Shown: positions 1 through 7,906 of the stretch, one piece after another | How the letters are laid out: the number at the start of each line of letters is the position of its first letter | Position numbering within the stretch: the stretch's first letter is position 1 | NCBI GenBank assembly: GCA_025350885.1 | Contig: JANXXA010000243.1 | Location: forward strand, 1-9,569 | Length of the DNA stretch: 9,569 nucleotides | DNA from: Phenylobacterium sp. | GTDB lineage: Bacteria > Pseudomonadota > Alphaproteobacteria > Caulobacterales > Caulobacteraceae | Reading direction: 5' to 3' | Position numbers and translations under genes: made by a program | The notes under the pieces: generated by a model | What the model was told of the DNA's origin: nothing | The model's input: only the letters and a program-made list of their open reading frames with translations | Database searches by the model: none

Positions 1-1
1 C

Positions 2-26
2 CCTTGGCGTCCTTGGCGTCTTGGCG
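2..26. repeat. short tandem repeat, 9-base unit
   Basis: The unit ccttggcgt occurs twice back to back (2-10 and 11-19), followed by a partial third copy, cttggcg (20-26). The array is cut by the left edge of the window, so its full length is unknown. It lies upstream of the aminotransferase gene in what appears to be non-coding DNA. From memory, runs of similar degenerate 7-9-base units are common between genes in GC-rich bacteria and often appear in databases as spurious translated ORFs. I know of no established function. Nothing clearly promoter-like is visible between it and the gene start at 97. Confidence 0.6.
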
Positions 27-96
27 GTTCAACAGCGCGACGCTGGCGCGGACGCCGGCATGGGTCCTATGGTGGCGACGTCGCCAGGAGACCTTC

Positions 97-1374
97 ATGA
101 CCCACAGCAACAGCCGCGACGCCGAGCTGCGCGCGCGCGCCGAGGCAGTGATCCCGGGCGGCATGTACGGTCACCAGTCCACGGGCCTCTTGCCCGACGA
201 CTATCCGCAGTTCTTCGCGCGCGGCCAGGGCGCGCACATCTGGGATGTCGACGGGCGCCGCTATCTCGATCTGATGTGCGCCTATGGCCCCAACCTGTTC
301 GGCTATGCCGACCCCGGGATCGACGCCGCCTACGTCCGGCAGTTGGCCCTTGGCGACACGCTCACCGGACCCACCGCCCTGATCGTCGAGCTGGCCGAGG
401 CGTTCGTGGCCCTGGTCGGCCACGCCGACTGGGCGATGTTCTGCAAGAATGGCACCGACGCCACCACCATGGCGCTGACCACCGCGCGCGCCCACACCCG
501 CCGGCGCGTCGTGATCCGGGCCAAGGGCGCCTATCACGGCGCGGCGCCCTGGTGCGTGCCGCGCCCGGCCGGGACCATCGACAGCGACCGCAGCCACCAG
601 ATCTTCTGCGACTACAACGATGTCGCCAGCCTCGAGACCGCCGTCGCCCAGGCCGGCGATGACCTGGCCTGCATCTTCGCCGCGCCGTTCAAGCACGACG
701 CCTTCATCGATCAGGCCGAGCCGGGCCCAGCCTATGCCCGGCGCGCTCGCGAGCTCTGCGACGCCACAGGCGCCTTGCTGGTGGTCGACGACGTCCGCGC
801 GGGCCTGCGGCTGGCCCGCGACTGTTCCTGGTCGAAGATCGGCGTCCAGCCGGACCTGTCCACCTGGGGCAAGTGCATCGCCAACGGCCACGGGCTGTCG
901 GCGCTGCTGGGCAATGACAAGGCCCGCAAGGCGGCCGCGGCGATCTATGTCACCGGCTCGTTCTGGTATCAGGCCGCGCCGATGGCCGCAGCGCTGGAGA
1001 CCCTGCGCCTAGTGCGCGATACCGACTATCTGGAGCAGATCACCGCGCTCGGCGAGCGCCTGCGCGCGGGCCTCGCGGAGCGCGCCGCCGTCGCCGGTTT
1101 CTCGCTGCGCCAGACCGGGCCGGCGGTCATGCCGCTGTTCCTGTTCGACGACGACCCGGACCTGCGCCGCGGTTTCTGTTTCGCCAGCGAGATGCTGGAG
1201 CGCGGCGTCTATACCCACCCCTGGCACAACATGTTCCTTTGTGCGGCCATGACCCCGGCCGACATCGAGACCGCGCTCGATGCCGCCGAGGGCGCGTTCG
1301 CCGCGCTGAAGCGCCAGGCCCCCACCCTGTCGCCGGTCCCCAAGCTGGCCTTCCTCACCCCCACCGCGAGATAA
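97..1374 (+). CDS. class III PLP-dependent aminotransferase (glutamate-1-semialdehyde aminomutase-like)
   Basis: This cytosolic PLP enzyme is predicted to move an amino group to or from an amino acid, amine or semialdehyde; the substrate is unknown. The 425 residues match the usual fold-type I length. Visible landmarks are the cofactor phosphate-binding segment KNGTDA (117-122), the AYHG motif (145-148, aromatic residue stacking on PLP), VVDDVRAG with D231 for the pyridine nitrogen, and WGK with K259 as the likely Schiff-base lysine. The family usually has DE at the aspartate motif; here it is DD. ATG at 97 was chosen over the longer open frame from position 4 because caggag (85-90) sits at good spacing and the family's start fits. 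It is probably not the haem-pathway HemL, because several core motifs diverge and the partner gene is an amidase. The amidase starts 4 bases after this stop, which implies one operon. The class call is firm; the substrate is not. Confidence 0.86.
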   Translation: MTHSNSRDAELRARAEAVIPGGMYGHQSTGLLPDDYPQFFARGQGAHIWDVDGRRYLDLMCAYGPNLFGYADPGIDAAYVRQLALGDTLTGPTALIVELAEAFVALVGHADWAMFCKNGTDATTMALTTARAHTRRRVVIRAKGAYHGAAPWCVPRPAGTIDSDRSHQIFCDYNDVASLETAVAQAGDDLACIFAAPFKHDAFIDQAEPGPAYARRARELCDATGALLVVDDVRAGLRLARDCSWSKIGVQPDLSTWGKCIANGHGLSALLGNDKARKAAAAIYVTGSFWYQAAPMAAALETLRLVRDTDYLEQITALGERLRAGLAERAAVAGFSLRQTGPAVMPLFLFDDDPDLRRGFCFASEMLERGVYTHPWHNMFLCAAMTPADIETALDAAEGAFAALKRQAPTLSPVPKLAFLTPTAR

Positions 1375-1378
1375 ACCC

Positions 1379-2809
1379 ATGAGCATCGCTGACTACTCCG
1401 ACTATGACGGCCTGGGCCTGGCCGAGCTGGTGGCCAAGCGGCAGGTGACGCCACTGGAGCTTGCCGAGGCCGCCATCGAACGCATCGAGCGGCACAACCC
1501 GACGCTCAACGCGGTGGTCTACAAGGGCTACGACGACGCCCGGAAATGGGCGGCTGGCGATCTGCCCGACGGCCCGTTCAAGGGCGTGCCGTTCCTGATC
1601 AAGGACCTGGGCATGCCGGTGGCCGGCTGGCCGCGCAGCCATGGCAGCAGGTTCGCCCGCAACATCATCGATGCCGACGACGGCGGCCTGACCCGCCGCT
1701 ATCGCCGGGCCGGCGTCATCCCGCTGGGCAAGACCAACACCCCGGAATACGGCATCACCGGCACCACCGAGAGCGCCCACCTGGGCCCCTGCCGCAACCC
1801 CTGGAACCCGGACCACATCGCCGGCGGCTCGTCGGGTGGCGCGGCCTCGTCGGTGGCGGCGGGGATCGTGCCGATGGCGCACGCCTCCGATGGCCTGGGC
1901 TCGATCCGCATCCCGGCCGCCTGCTGCGGGCTGGTCGGCCTGAAGGTCACCCGCGACCGCAATCCCAACCTGCCCGATGGCTTCGACTACGCCATGGGCA
2001 ATGTGGTCGATCACGTGGTCACCCGCACGGTCCGCGACTCGGCCGCCATGCTGGACGCCACCGGCTATGCCGAGCCCGGCGCGCCCTATCCCCAGCCGGC
2101 CAAGGACCGCCCCTATGTCGAGGAGATCACCAAGGGCCCCGGCAAACTGCGGATCGCCTGGTCGTCGGAAACCCCGTCCGGTCGACCCATCGAGCCGGAA
2201 ATCCAGGCGGCCCTGGAACGCACCGCCGCCCTGCTGAAGGGCCTCGGCCACGAGGTGATCGAAAAGGGCCTGGGCATCGACTACCGCGCGCTGTTCGCCG
2301 CGCGCGGACCCTCGGCCGCCGCCAATTTCGCCGCCGGCATGGCCCGGCTGATCGACCAGGTCGGCCGCGAGCCGGAACCTGACGAACTGGAACCCTTGAC
2401 CTGGGCGGCGCTGAAGGCCGGCCGCCGCCAAACCGGCGCCGACGTCATGCGCTCCATGCAGGAGATCCGCATGCTCAACCGCACGACGCTGGCCTTCTTC
2501 GAGGACATCGATGTCTATCTGACCCCGGTGCTGGGGACGCCGGTGCCGAAGATCGGCTTCATCGACCCGGTGAACCTGGAACCGAAGGAAGTGAACCGCC
2601 GCCAGGGCCGCACCTTCCCGTTCACCCCGCCCTTCAACTTTTCCGGCCAGCCGTCGCTGTCGCTGCCGCTGGAGACCGATGCCGCGGGCCTGCCGATCGG
2701 CATGATGTTCACCGCCCGCTACGCCGACGAGGCGACCCTCTTCCGGCTGGCCGCCCAGCTGGAGAAGGAAGCCCCCTGGAAGGACCGCCGGCCGCAGGTC
2801 TGGGGTTAG
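1379..2809 (+). CDS. amidase (amidase signature family)
   Basis: This is a cytosolic hydrolase of the amidase-signature family, which cleaves amides or, in some members, aryl-acylamides or carbamates to acid plus amine or ammonia. The Ser-cisSer-Lys triad is complete: K75 in FLIKDLG, S151 in GGSSGG, and nucleophile S175 in LGSIRIPAA. The spacing of 24 residues between the two serines equals that of fatty acid amide hydrolase. The 476 residues are typical of the family. The C-terminal part has the usual [14 protein letters not shown] stretch and a GLPIGMMF segment. The ATG lies 4 bases after the aminotransferase stop, so the two are likely translated together. The pairing suggests that an amide is hydrolysed and the product amino compound transaminated, or the reverse; this is an inference. 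It is unlikely to be GatA, since no GatB or GatC gene is adjacent. Confidence 0.93.
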   Translation: MSIADYSDYDGLGLAELVAKRQVTPLELAEAAIERIERHNPTLNAVVYKGYDDARKWAAGDLPDGPFKGVPFLIKDLGMPVAGWPRSHGSRFARNIIDADDGGLTRRYRRAGVIPLGKTNTPEYGITGTTESAHLGPCRNPWNPDHIAGGSSGGAASSVAAGIVPMAHASDGLGSIRIPAACCGLVGLKVTRDRNPNLPDGFDYAMGNVVDHVVTRTVRDSAAMLDATGYAEPGAPYPQPAKDRPYVEEITKGPGKLRIAWSSETPSGRPIEPEIQAALERTAALLKGLGHEVIEKGLGIDYRALFAARGPSAAANFAAGMARLIDQVGREPEPDELEPLTWAALKAGRRQTGADVMRSMQEIRMLNRTTLAFFEDIDVYLTPVLGTPVPKIGFIDPVNLEPKEVNRRQGRTFPFTPPFNFSGQPSLSLPLETDAAGLPIGMMFTARYADEATLFRLAAQLEKEAPWKDRRPQVWG

Positions 2810-2826
2810 TGGGGGATCAGGGGCTG

Positions 2827-3203
2827 ATGGGGTTCTGGAGCCGCCGCAACTGGATCACCCTGGCGGCGGTGGGCGGGTTCATGGCTGTCGCCATCGGCGC
2901 GTTCGCGGCCCACGGGGTTACCGATCCGCGCGCCCAGGACCTGCTCCGGACCGGCAGCCTCTACGGCTTCATGCACAGCCTGGCGACATTCGCCTGCGCG
3001 GTCTTCATGCAGATCGGCGCCCGGCGCGCGCGGTTCGCTCCGGCGTTCTTCCTGTCGGGCGTGCTGCTGTCTCGGGCTCGCTCTACGCCATGGCCCTGGG
3101 CGCCCCGCGCTGGCTGGGCGCGGTGACGCCGCTGGGAGGCTTAGGCTTCCTGGCCGGCTGGGCGATCCTGGTCTGGGCCGCGCGCGGGATCGATCCGGCC
3201 TAA
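2827..3203 (+). pseudogene. DUF423 small membrane protein, frameshifted
   Basis: The first 81 codons give a DUF423 N-terminus: a hydrophobic first helix, [10 protein letters not shown], then [15 protein letters not shown] and FFLSGVLL. At 3070 the frame breaks and the open frame runs on as unrelated sequence to a stop at 3124-3126. The family's conserved C-terminus ([28 protein letters not shown]) continues in another frame from 3072 to TAA at 3201-3203. One missing T restores the Phe of the usual LLFSGSLY and gives a 125-residue protein, the normal DUF423 size with about four membrane helices. ATG 2827 is preferred to GTG 2809 because family members start shortly before the first helix and ggggga (2810-2815) is well spaced; GTG 2809 would overlap the amidase stop. 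The function of DUF423 is unknown. No slippery heptamer is visible, so programmed frameshifting is unlikely. Either a recent mutation or a sequencing error explains it. A rare TTA Leu codon occurs at 3141. Confidence 0.87.
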
Positions 3204-4414
3204 GCCGTCAGCCGAGACCGCTTTGGCAGCGCCAGCAGGTGCAACGCCGCGGCGGATCCGACCATCGCGACCAGCATCACCGCGGCCATCGGCCTTGGGG
3301 TTCCGTCATGCAGCAGACCCACCGCCGCCGAGGCCAGGGCGCCCAGGCTGAACGAGGCCCCGCCCATCAGCGCCGACACCGACCCCGCCCGGCGCGGATC
3401 GACGTTCAGGGCGCCGGCCATGGTGTTGCCCTGGATGAAACCATAGGTGGCGAGCAGCCCGAACAGCAGCCCCAGCACGGTCCAGCGCTCTCCGAACCCG
3501 GTGACCGTGGCGGCCAGCAGCAACACCCCCAGCGCCGCCGCGATCAGGCAGGACCGGGCCAGCACCTCGTCGGGTGTGCGATGGCGCAGCAGGATCCGGT
3601 TTACCTGATTGCCGCCGATGATCCCCACCGCGTTCAGCCCGAACACCCAGCCGAACGCCGCCGGCGAGAAGCCGTAGGTCTTGATCAGCAGTCCTGGAGA
3701 CGAGGCGACATAGGTGAACAGCGTCGCGCCGTTCAGCGCGCCGGCCAGGGCGTAGCCGACCAGCCGCGGTTCGCGCAGCAGGGCCAGATAGGCCTGCAGC
3801 GGGTTTTCGGTGCGGGCGTGGGCGATGGTCTCGGCGCTGCGCGATTCCTTCAGGCCCAGGAAGCCGGCGAGGCCGACCGCCAGGCCGAAGGCGACCATGA
3901 ACCAGAAGGTCAGCCGCCAGCCGCCGAAACCCAGCAGGGCGCTGCCCAGCAACGGCGCCAGGATCGGGGCCAGGCCCATGATCAGCATCATCAAGGACAA
4001 CATCCGCGCGGTCTCGGTGTGGCCGAAACGGTCACGGACCACGGCGCGCGAGACCACACCGCCGGCGCAGGCGCCGACCGCCTGGACGAACCGCGCGGCG
4101 ATCAGCATGCCTGGCGACACGGCGAGCGCACAGGCCACAGAGGCGGCCACGAAGATCGTCACGCCCAGCAGGATCGGCGCGCGCCGGCCCAGCCGGTCGG
4201 CGGCGGGTCCATAGAACATCTGGCCCACGGCCATGCCGGCGAGGAACGCGGCCATGGTGGTCTGGGTCTGGCTGGGCGAGGCGTGCAGGTCCACAGCCAG
4301 CGCCGGCAGACTGGGCAGATACATGTCGATGCCGAGCGGCCCCATGGCCGTGAGCGAGCCCAGCAGCAGCACCAGGCCCCAGGGCGTGCGTTCAGGCTGC
4401 GGCGCGATGGTCAT
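3200..4414 (-). CDS. MFS drug exporter, Bcr/CflA type
   Basis: This is an inner-membrane major facilitator predicted to export small molecules by proton antiport. Family members act on bicyclomycin, chloramphenicol, sulfonamides or cysteine pathway compounds. The 404 residues hold about 12 hydrophobic helices. Family-specific landmarks are [12 protein letters not shown] (28-39) in helix 1, loop 2-3 motif [11 protein letters not shown] (69-78), [12 protein letters not shown] (108-119) in helix 4, and the antiporter-type [12 protein letters not shown] (146-157) in helix 5. GNTMAGAL (329-336) and the following [10 protein letters not shown] are also typical of Bcr. The ATG is preceded by aagaagg at good spacing. 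The gene converges on the DUF423 gene; their stop codons overlap (3200-3202 and 3201-3203), leaving no room for a terminator between them. It is divergent from the epoxide hydrolase gene, with 96 bases between the starts. The actual substrate cannot be predicted. Confidence 0.92.
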   Translation of the reverse strand: MTIAPQPERTPWGLVLLLGSLTAMGPLGIDMYLPSLPALAVDLHASPSQTQTTMAAFLAGMAVGQMFYGPAADRLGRRAPILLGVTIFVAASVACALAVSPGMLIAARFVQAVGACAGGVVSRAVVRDRFGHTETARMLSLMMLIMGLAPILAPLLGSALLGFGGWRLTFWFMVAFGLAVGLAGFLGLKESRSAETIAHARTENPLQAYLALLREPRLVGYALAGALNGATLFTYVASSPGLLIKTYGFSPAAFGWVFGLNAVGIIGGNQVNRILLRHRTPDEVLARSCLIAAALGVLLLAATVTGFGERWTVLGLLFGLLATYGFIQGNTMAGALNVDPRRAGSVSALMGGASFSLGALASAAVGLLHDGTPRPMAAVMLVAMVGSAAALHLLALPKRSRLTA

Positions 4415-4510
4415 CGGGCCTTCTTAGCTGCTTTGGCGCGCCTGTCTTCCCCCGTTCCAGCCGGCGCGGTTTTGTTGCAAAGATGGCCGCCCAACCCGGA
4501 GCCTGCGCCT

Positions 4511-5527
4511 ATGTCCGCCCTCGAAAGCCAGATGCCGCCGGTGCGGCATGCCCAGGTCAACGGTATCGAGATGGCCTACTACGAAGCCGGTCCACGCCAA
4601 GGCGTGCCGATCATCCTGTGTCACGGCTTCCCGGAACTGGCCTTTTCGTGGCGTCATCAGATCAAGGCGCTGGCCGCCGCCGGCCGCTGGGTGATCGCCC
4701 CCGACCAGCGCGGCTATGGCCTGACCTCGCGTCCCGAGGCGGTCACCGACTACGACCTCGCCCACCTCACTGGCGATCTGGTCGGCCTGCTGGATCACCT
4801 GGGCGTCGCCAAGGCGATCTTCTGCGGTCACGACTGGGGCGGCATCATCGTCTGGCAGATGCCGCTGCTGCACCCCGACCGCGTCGCCGGCGTGATCGGC
4901 CTCAACACGCCGTTCATGGCGCGTGCGCCCGCCGACCCGATCGAGATCATGCGCAACCGCTTCGGCGAGGAGATGTACATCGTGCATTTCCAGAAGCCCG
5001 GCGAGGCCGACGCCGTGCTGGACGGCGATGTGGCCAAGGCCATGGGCTTCTTCATGCGCCGCCCCGCGCCGGAGACGCCGGCGGCCAGCGGCGGCCTTTC
5101 GGCCAACTTTTCTGGACTTCCGGACGAGACCACGCCGACCTCGACCTTCGCCCTGATCCGGATGGTCGAACTCTATGACCCCGCGGTCGATCCCCGCCCG
5201 GCGCTGCTCAGCCCCGACGAGATGGCGGTGTTCGTGGAAAGCTTCCAGCGCACCGGCTTCACCGGCGGGATCAACTGGTATCGCAACTTCACCCGCAACT
5301 GGGCGATGTCCGAAGGCGTAGACCAGCAGGTGAGGGTACCGGGGCTGATGGTCATGGCCGAGAAGGACGCCGTCCTGCCGCCCTCGGCCGCCGACGGCAT
5401 GGAAGCCTATGTCGCGGACCTGGAGAAGGCCCTGGTCAAGGACTCCGGCCACTGGACGCAGCAGGAGAAACCTGAAGATGTGAACCGCATTATCCTGGAC
5501 TGGCTCGCCAGACGTTTTCCCACTTAG
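4511..5527 (+). CDS. alpha/beta hydrolase, epoxide hydrolase type
   Basis: The enzyme is predicted to open epoxides to diols through a covalent aspartyl ester. All active-site residues line up with mammalian soluble epoxide hydrolase: oxyanion motif HGFPE (38-42), nucleophile D108 in GHDWGG, cap-domain tyrosines Y156 and Y257 (in NWYRN), acid D286 in EKDAVLPP and base H314 in DSGHWTQ. The spacings between them match within a few residues. The two cap tyrosines favour epoxide hydrolase over haloalkane or fluoroacetate dehalogenase, which share the Asp nucleophile. The frame is open far upstream, but ATG 4511 is chosen because cggag lies at 4497-4501 and homology begins soon after; the upstream part is antisense to the exporter. 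Length is 338 residues, normal for the type. The product is probably cytosolic, as no signal peptide is seen. A proline iminopeptidase gene follows 33 bases downstream. The natural substrate is unknown. Confidence 0.88.
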   Translation: MSALESQMPPVRHAQVNGIEMAYYEAGPRQGVPIILCHGFPELAFSWRHQIKALAAAGRWVIAPDQRGYGLTSRPEAVTDYDLAHLTGDLVGLLDHLGVAKAIFCGHDWGGIIVWQMPLLHPDRVAGVIGLNTPFMARAPADPIEIMRNRFGEEMYIVHFQKPGEADAVLDGDVAKAMGFFMRRPAPETPAASGGLSANFSGLPDETTPTSTFALIRMVELYDPAVDPRPALLSPDEMAVFVESFQRTGFTGGINWYRNFTRNWAMSEGVDQQVRVPGLMVMAEKDAVLPPSAADGMEAYVADLEKALVKDSGHWTQQEKPEDVNRIILDWLARRFPT

Positions 5528-5534
5528 AAGTGGG
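5519..5534 (+). other. inverted repeat enclosing the epoxide hydrolase stop codon
   Basis: cccactt (5519-5525) and aagtggg (5528-5534) are perfect reverse complements around the two bases ag. As RNA this would be a six-pair stem with a four-base loop holding the UAG stop (5525-5527). There is no following U-run, so it is not a standard intrinsic terminator. It could affect termination, ribosome release or mRNA 3' stability, or be chance. Confidence 0.45.
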
Positions 5535-5560
5535 CCGCTTCCCGCTGTAGATTGGGCCCT

Positions 5561-6556
5561 ATGGAACGCAGCATGCCCCCGCCCGCCGTCTCGGCCGCCG
5601 CCAACCGGCGGGGCCTGTTCGCGGACAATGAGCCCTTCGCCTCCGGCTGGCTGCCGGCCGACGGGGTCCACGAGATCTACTACGAGGAATGTGGCGCGCC
5701 GACCGGCAAACCCTGCGTGATCCTGCACGGCGGACCTGGCGGGGCGATCAACCCGACGATGCGCCGGTTCTTCGACCCGGCGAAGTGGCGGATGGCGCTG
5801 TTCGACCAGCGCGGCTGCGGCAAGAGCCGGCCCAACGCCAGCCTCGAGGACAACACCACCTGGACCCTGATCGCCGACATCGAGCGGCTGCGGGTGCATC
5901 TGGGCGTGGACAAGTGGTGTGTGTTCGGCGGGTCGTGGGGCTCAACCCTGGCCCTGGCCTATGCCATCGTCCATCCCGAACGTGTGGAGAGCCTGGTGCT
6001 GCGCGGGGTGTTCCTGCTCACCGAGCGCGAATTGGCCTGGTTCTACCAGGATGGCGCCTGCATGCTGTTTCCCGATGCCTGGGCCAGGTTTTGCGCGCCG
6101 ATCCCGCTGGCCGAGCGCGGCGATATGATCGGCGCCTACCACAAGCGGCTGACCCACCCCGACCGTCGAGTTCAGGCCGAGGCCGCGGCGGCCTGGAGCC
6201 AGTGGGAGGGCGACACCATCTCGATCCGCGGACCCGAGGCCCGGCCATCGAAGTTCAACGAGATCGATTTCGCCATCGCCTTCGCCCGCATCGAATGCCA
6301 TTTCTTCGCCAACCACGGCTTCTTCCCCGAAGAGGGCTGGGTGCTGAACAACGCCGCCAAGCTGAAATCCATCCCCGGCTGGATCGTCCAAGGCCGTTTC
6401 GACGTCGTCACCCCGATGGACGCCGCCTGGAAGCTGAAGACCGCCTGGCCCGGCGCCCGCTTCGAAGTGGTCTGGGACGCCGGCCACGCCTCGACGGAGC
6501 CCGGCATAGTCGATGCTCTGGTGCGAGCCACCGACCAGGCGCTGTCCATCGCCTGA
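5561..6556 (+). CDS. pip: proline iminopeptidase (peptidase family S33)
   Basis: This cytosolic aminopeptidase is predicted to release N-terminal proline from peptides. Family landmarks appear in order: RRGLFADNEPFASGWL (16-31), oxyanion motif HGGPGG (56-61), DQRGCGKS (82-89), NTTWTLIADIERLR (98-111), and nucleophile S125 in GGSWGS. Further on are ARIECHFFANHGFF in the cap, acid D281 in VQGRFDVVTP and base H309 in DAGHAS. The 331-residue length fits the usual 310-330. The start is uncertain: ATG 5561 is preferred, with TTG 5552 and ATG 5573 as in-frame alternatives. None has a strong ribosome binding site; ggg at 5554-5556 is the best candidate. The gene lies 33 bases after the epoxide hydrolase and may share its transcript. 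The family also contains prolyl-type acylamidases, but the motif set is that of classic Pip. Confidence 0.91.
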   Translation: MERSMPPPAVSAAANRRGLFADNEPFASGWLPADGVHEIYYEECGAPTGKPCVILHGGPGGAINPTMRRFFDPAKWRMALFDQRGCGKSRPNASLEDNTTWTLIADIERLRVHLGVDKWCVFGGSWGSTLALAYAIVHPERVESLVLRGVFLLTERELAWFYQDGACMLFPDAWARFCAPIPLAERGDMIGAYHKRLTHPDRRVQAEAAAAWSQWEGDTISIRGPEARPSKFNEIDFAIAFARIECHFFANHGFFPEEGWVLNNAAKLKSIPGWIVQGRFDVVTPMDAAWKLKTAWPGARFEVVWDAGHASTEPGIVDALVRATDQALSIA

Positions 6557-6639
6557 ATCCCAGGCGTTGCACGCGGCCTCGCGCCGGCGCAATCCTGTCG
6601 CCAAGACCGGGCCAACCCCGGAACCAAGGGAGATTATCA

Positions 6640-7038
6640 ATGCGTCACACCCTGTTCGCCGCCGTCGCGGTCGCCGGTCTGATGGCCGCAAGCGCCGCAG
6701 CCGCCGAGATGAACCATTACACCGCCACCCTGAAGGGCGCCGATGGCGTCAAGGGGAGCGGCGAGGTCCAGGCCATGCTGGACGGCAAGACCTTCAGCTA
6801 TTCGGCGAGCTACAAGGAGCTCACCGGTCCGGCCGTGGCCGCCCACTTCCACATGCTCGTCGCGCCTAACACCAGCGGCCCGCCGGTCCTGCCGGTGGTC
6901 GTGACGGCGAGCCCGATCAAGGGCACGGCGCAACTCAGCGACAACCAGATCGCCGACCTCAACGCCGGCAAGTGGTATTTCAACGTCCACACCGCGGCCA
7001 ATCCCGGCGGCGAAATCCGCGGAACCCTGACTCACTAG
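6640..7038 (+). CDS. secreted CHRD-domain protein
   Basis: This 132-residue protein is predicted to be exported to the periplasm or beyond. It starts with a clear signal peptide: MRH, a hydrophobic core to about residue 15, and an alanine-rich AAA cleavage site near residue 22. The mature part is a single CHRD domain, recognised by AHFHML (68-73) in place of the usual HIH and by the C-terminal NVHTAANPGGEIRG (115-128). CHRD domains are beta-structured and named from chordin; their bacterial role is not known. ATG 6640 is well supported by aagggag (6626-6632) and by the signal peptide; the longer open frame reaching back across pip is a shadow. A cyclase-family gene follows 29 bases later, so the two are probably co-transcribed. 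The 83 bases upstream could hold a promoter, but none is convincing. Confidence 0.88.
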   Translation: MRHTLFAAVAVAGLMAASAAAAEMNHYTATLKGADGVKGSGEVQAMLDGKTFSYSASYKELTGPAVAAHFHMLVAPNTSGPPVLPVVVTASPIKGTAQLSDNQIADLNAGKWYFNVHTAANPGGEIRGTLTH

Positions 7039-7067
7039 AGGGCGGTCGGAACTCTGGAGACCCCGGT

Positions 7068-7859
7068 ATGGCCCGCCGCTACGTCGATCTCTCGGTGCCG
7101 ATCGAAGCCGATATCGAGTCCGATCCGCCGGGGTCCGAGCCCAAGGTCCGCTACATCAACCACCAGGAATCCTGGAAGGGCTTGGCCGCCTCGTTCCCCG
7201 GGCTGACCCAGGAAGATCTGCCGGATGGCCAGGGCTGGGCTGTCGAGGTGCTGCAGCTGTCCACGCACAACGGCACCCACATGGACGCGCCGTGGCACTT
7301 CCACGCCACCCAGGACGAGGCCCTGCCGGGCGGCGGGCGGCGGGCCGAGACCATCGACGAGCTGCCGCTGGACTGGTGCCAGAGGCCGGGCGTGAAGCTC
7401 GACTTCCGCCATTTCGCCGACGGCTATGTGGTCACCGCGGCCGACGTCGAGGCCGAGCTGGCGCGGATCGGCTACACGCTCAAGGCATTCGACATCGTGG
7501 TCATCAACACCGCCGCTGGCGGCAGATATGGCCAGAAGGGTTATGTGGCCTCCGGCTGCGGCATGGGGCGTGAGGCGACGCTCTATCTGGCCGAGCGCGG
7601 TGTGAAGATCGTTGGCACCGACGGCTGGTCCTGGGATGCGCCCTTCGTCCATACCGCCAAGCGCTGGGCCGAGACCCGCGATCCGAAGATCATCTGGGAA
7701 GGCCACAAGGCCGGCCGGGAGATCGGCTACTATCAGATCGAGAAGCTGGCCAACCTCGACACCCTGCCGCCGTTCGGCTTCGAGATTTCGTGCTTTCCGG
7801 TGAAGATCAAGGCGGCCGGCGCCGGCTGGATCCGCGCCGTGGCGATCTTCGAGTCGTGA
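7068..7859 (+). CDS. cyclase family metal-dependent hydrolase (kynurenine formamidase/isatin hydrolase-like)
   Basis: This predicted cytosolic metal enzyme hydrolyses an amide, lactam or similar bond. The family signature H67-x3-H71-x-D73-x3-H77 is intact, within HNGTHMDAPWHF (67-78). Second-shell ligands H213 and E225 keep the 12-residue spacing seen in bacterial kynurenine formamidase. Further family motifs are GTDGWSWDAP (183-192) and the C-terminal LPPFGFEISCFPVKI. At 263 residues it is longer than KynB (about 210) and nearer isatin hydrolase and other putative cyclases, so I do not name it kynB. ATG 7068 has ctggaga at 7054-7060. It follows the CHRD gene by 29 bases. No tryptophan-pathway genes are adjacent, which argues against a role in kynurenine breakdown here. 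The family is firm; the substrate is open. Confidence 0.9.
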   Translation: MARRYVDLSVPIEADIESDPPGSEPKVRYINHQESWKGLAASFPGLTQEDLPDGQGWAVEVLQLSTHNGTHMDAPWHFHATQDEALPGGGRRAETIDELPLDWCQRPGVKLDFRHFADGYVVTAADVEAELARIGYTLKAFDIVVINTAAGGRYGQKGYVASGCGMGREATLYLAERGVKIVGTDGWSWDAPFVHTAKRWAETRDPKIIWEGHKAGREIGYYQIEKLANLDTLPPFGFEISCFPVKIKAAGAGWIRAVAIFES

Positions 7860-7879
7860 GCCATGATCTGGCGATGGCC

Positions 7880-7896
7880 GCCCGCCGCTTGCGGGC
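7880..7896 (+). terminator. possible weak terminator hairpin
   Basis: gcccgc (7880-7885) and gcgggc (7891-7896) form a perfect six-pair GC stem with loop cgctt, 21 bases after the cyclase stop. Only two T follow, so it is at best a weak intrinsic terminator. Its position at the end of the forward gene group is the main support. Confidence 0.35.
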
Positions 7897-7906
7897 TTGG
7901 TCAGGC

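Noticed and set aside
97..1374. Naming the aminotransferase hemL
   Set aside because: The core motifs resemble those of the family but diverge at the aspartate and lysine segments, and coupling to an amidase gene does not suit a haem-pathway gene.
1355..2431. 358-residue reverse open frame opposite the amidase
   Set aside because: The amidase on the other strand has a complete catalytic triad and family length; this frame shows no recognisable domain.
3064..3075. Programmed ribosomal frameshifting in the DUF423 gene
   Set aside because: A -1 shift would be needed, but there is no X-XXY-YYZ slippery site or obvious downstream stem, and DUF423 genes are normally single-frame.
3239..4510. Long open forward frame continuous with the epoxide hydrolase, suggesting a large N-terminal extension
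   Set aside because: It is antisense to the well-supported exporter, its translation is rich in Gln, Arg, Gly and His with no domain, and a good start with a ribosome binding site lies at 4511.
4415..4510. Divergent promoter region between the exporter and the epoxide hydrolase
   Set aside because: A promoter must probably exist here, but no pair of -35/-10 boxes or operator palindrome stands out enough to place it.
4424..5899. 491-residue reverse-strand open frame
   Set aside because: It is a shadow of the epoxide hydrolase and pip genes, produced by high-GC codon bias. The translation is low complexity and shows no family.
7068..7859. Naming the cyclase-family gene kynB
   Set aside because: It is about 50 residues longer than KynB and lacks tryptophan-pathway neighbours; the metal motif is shared by the whole family.
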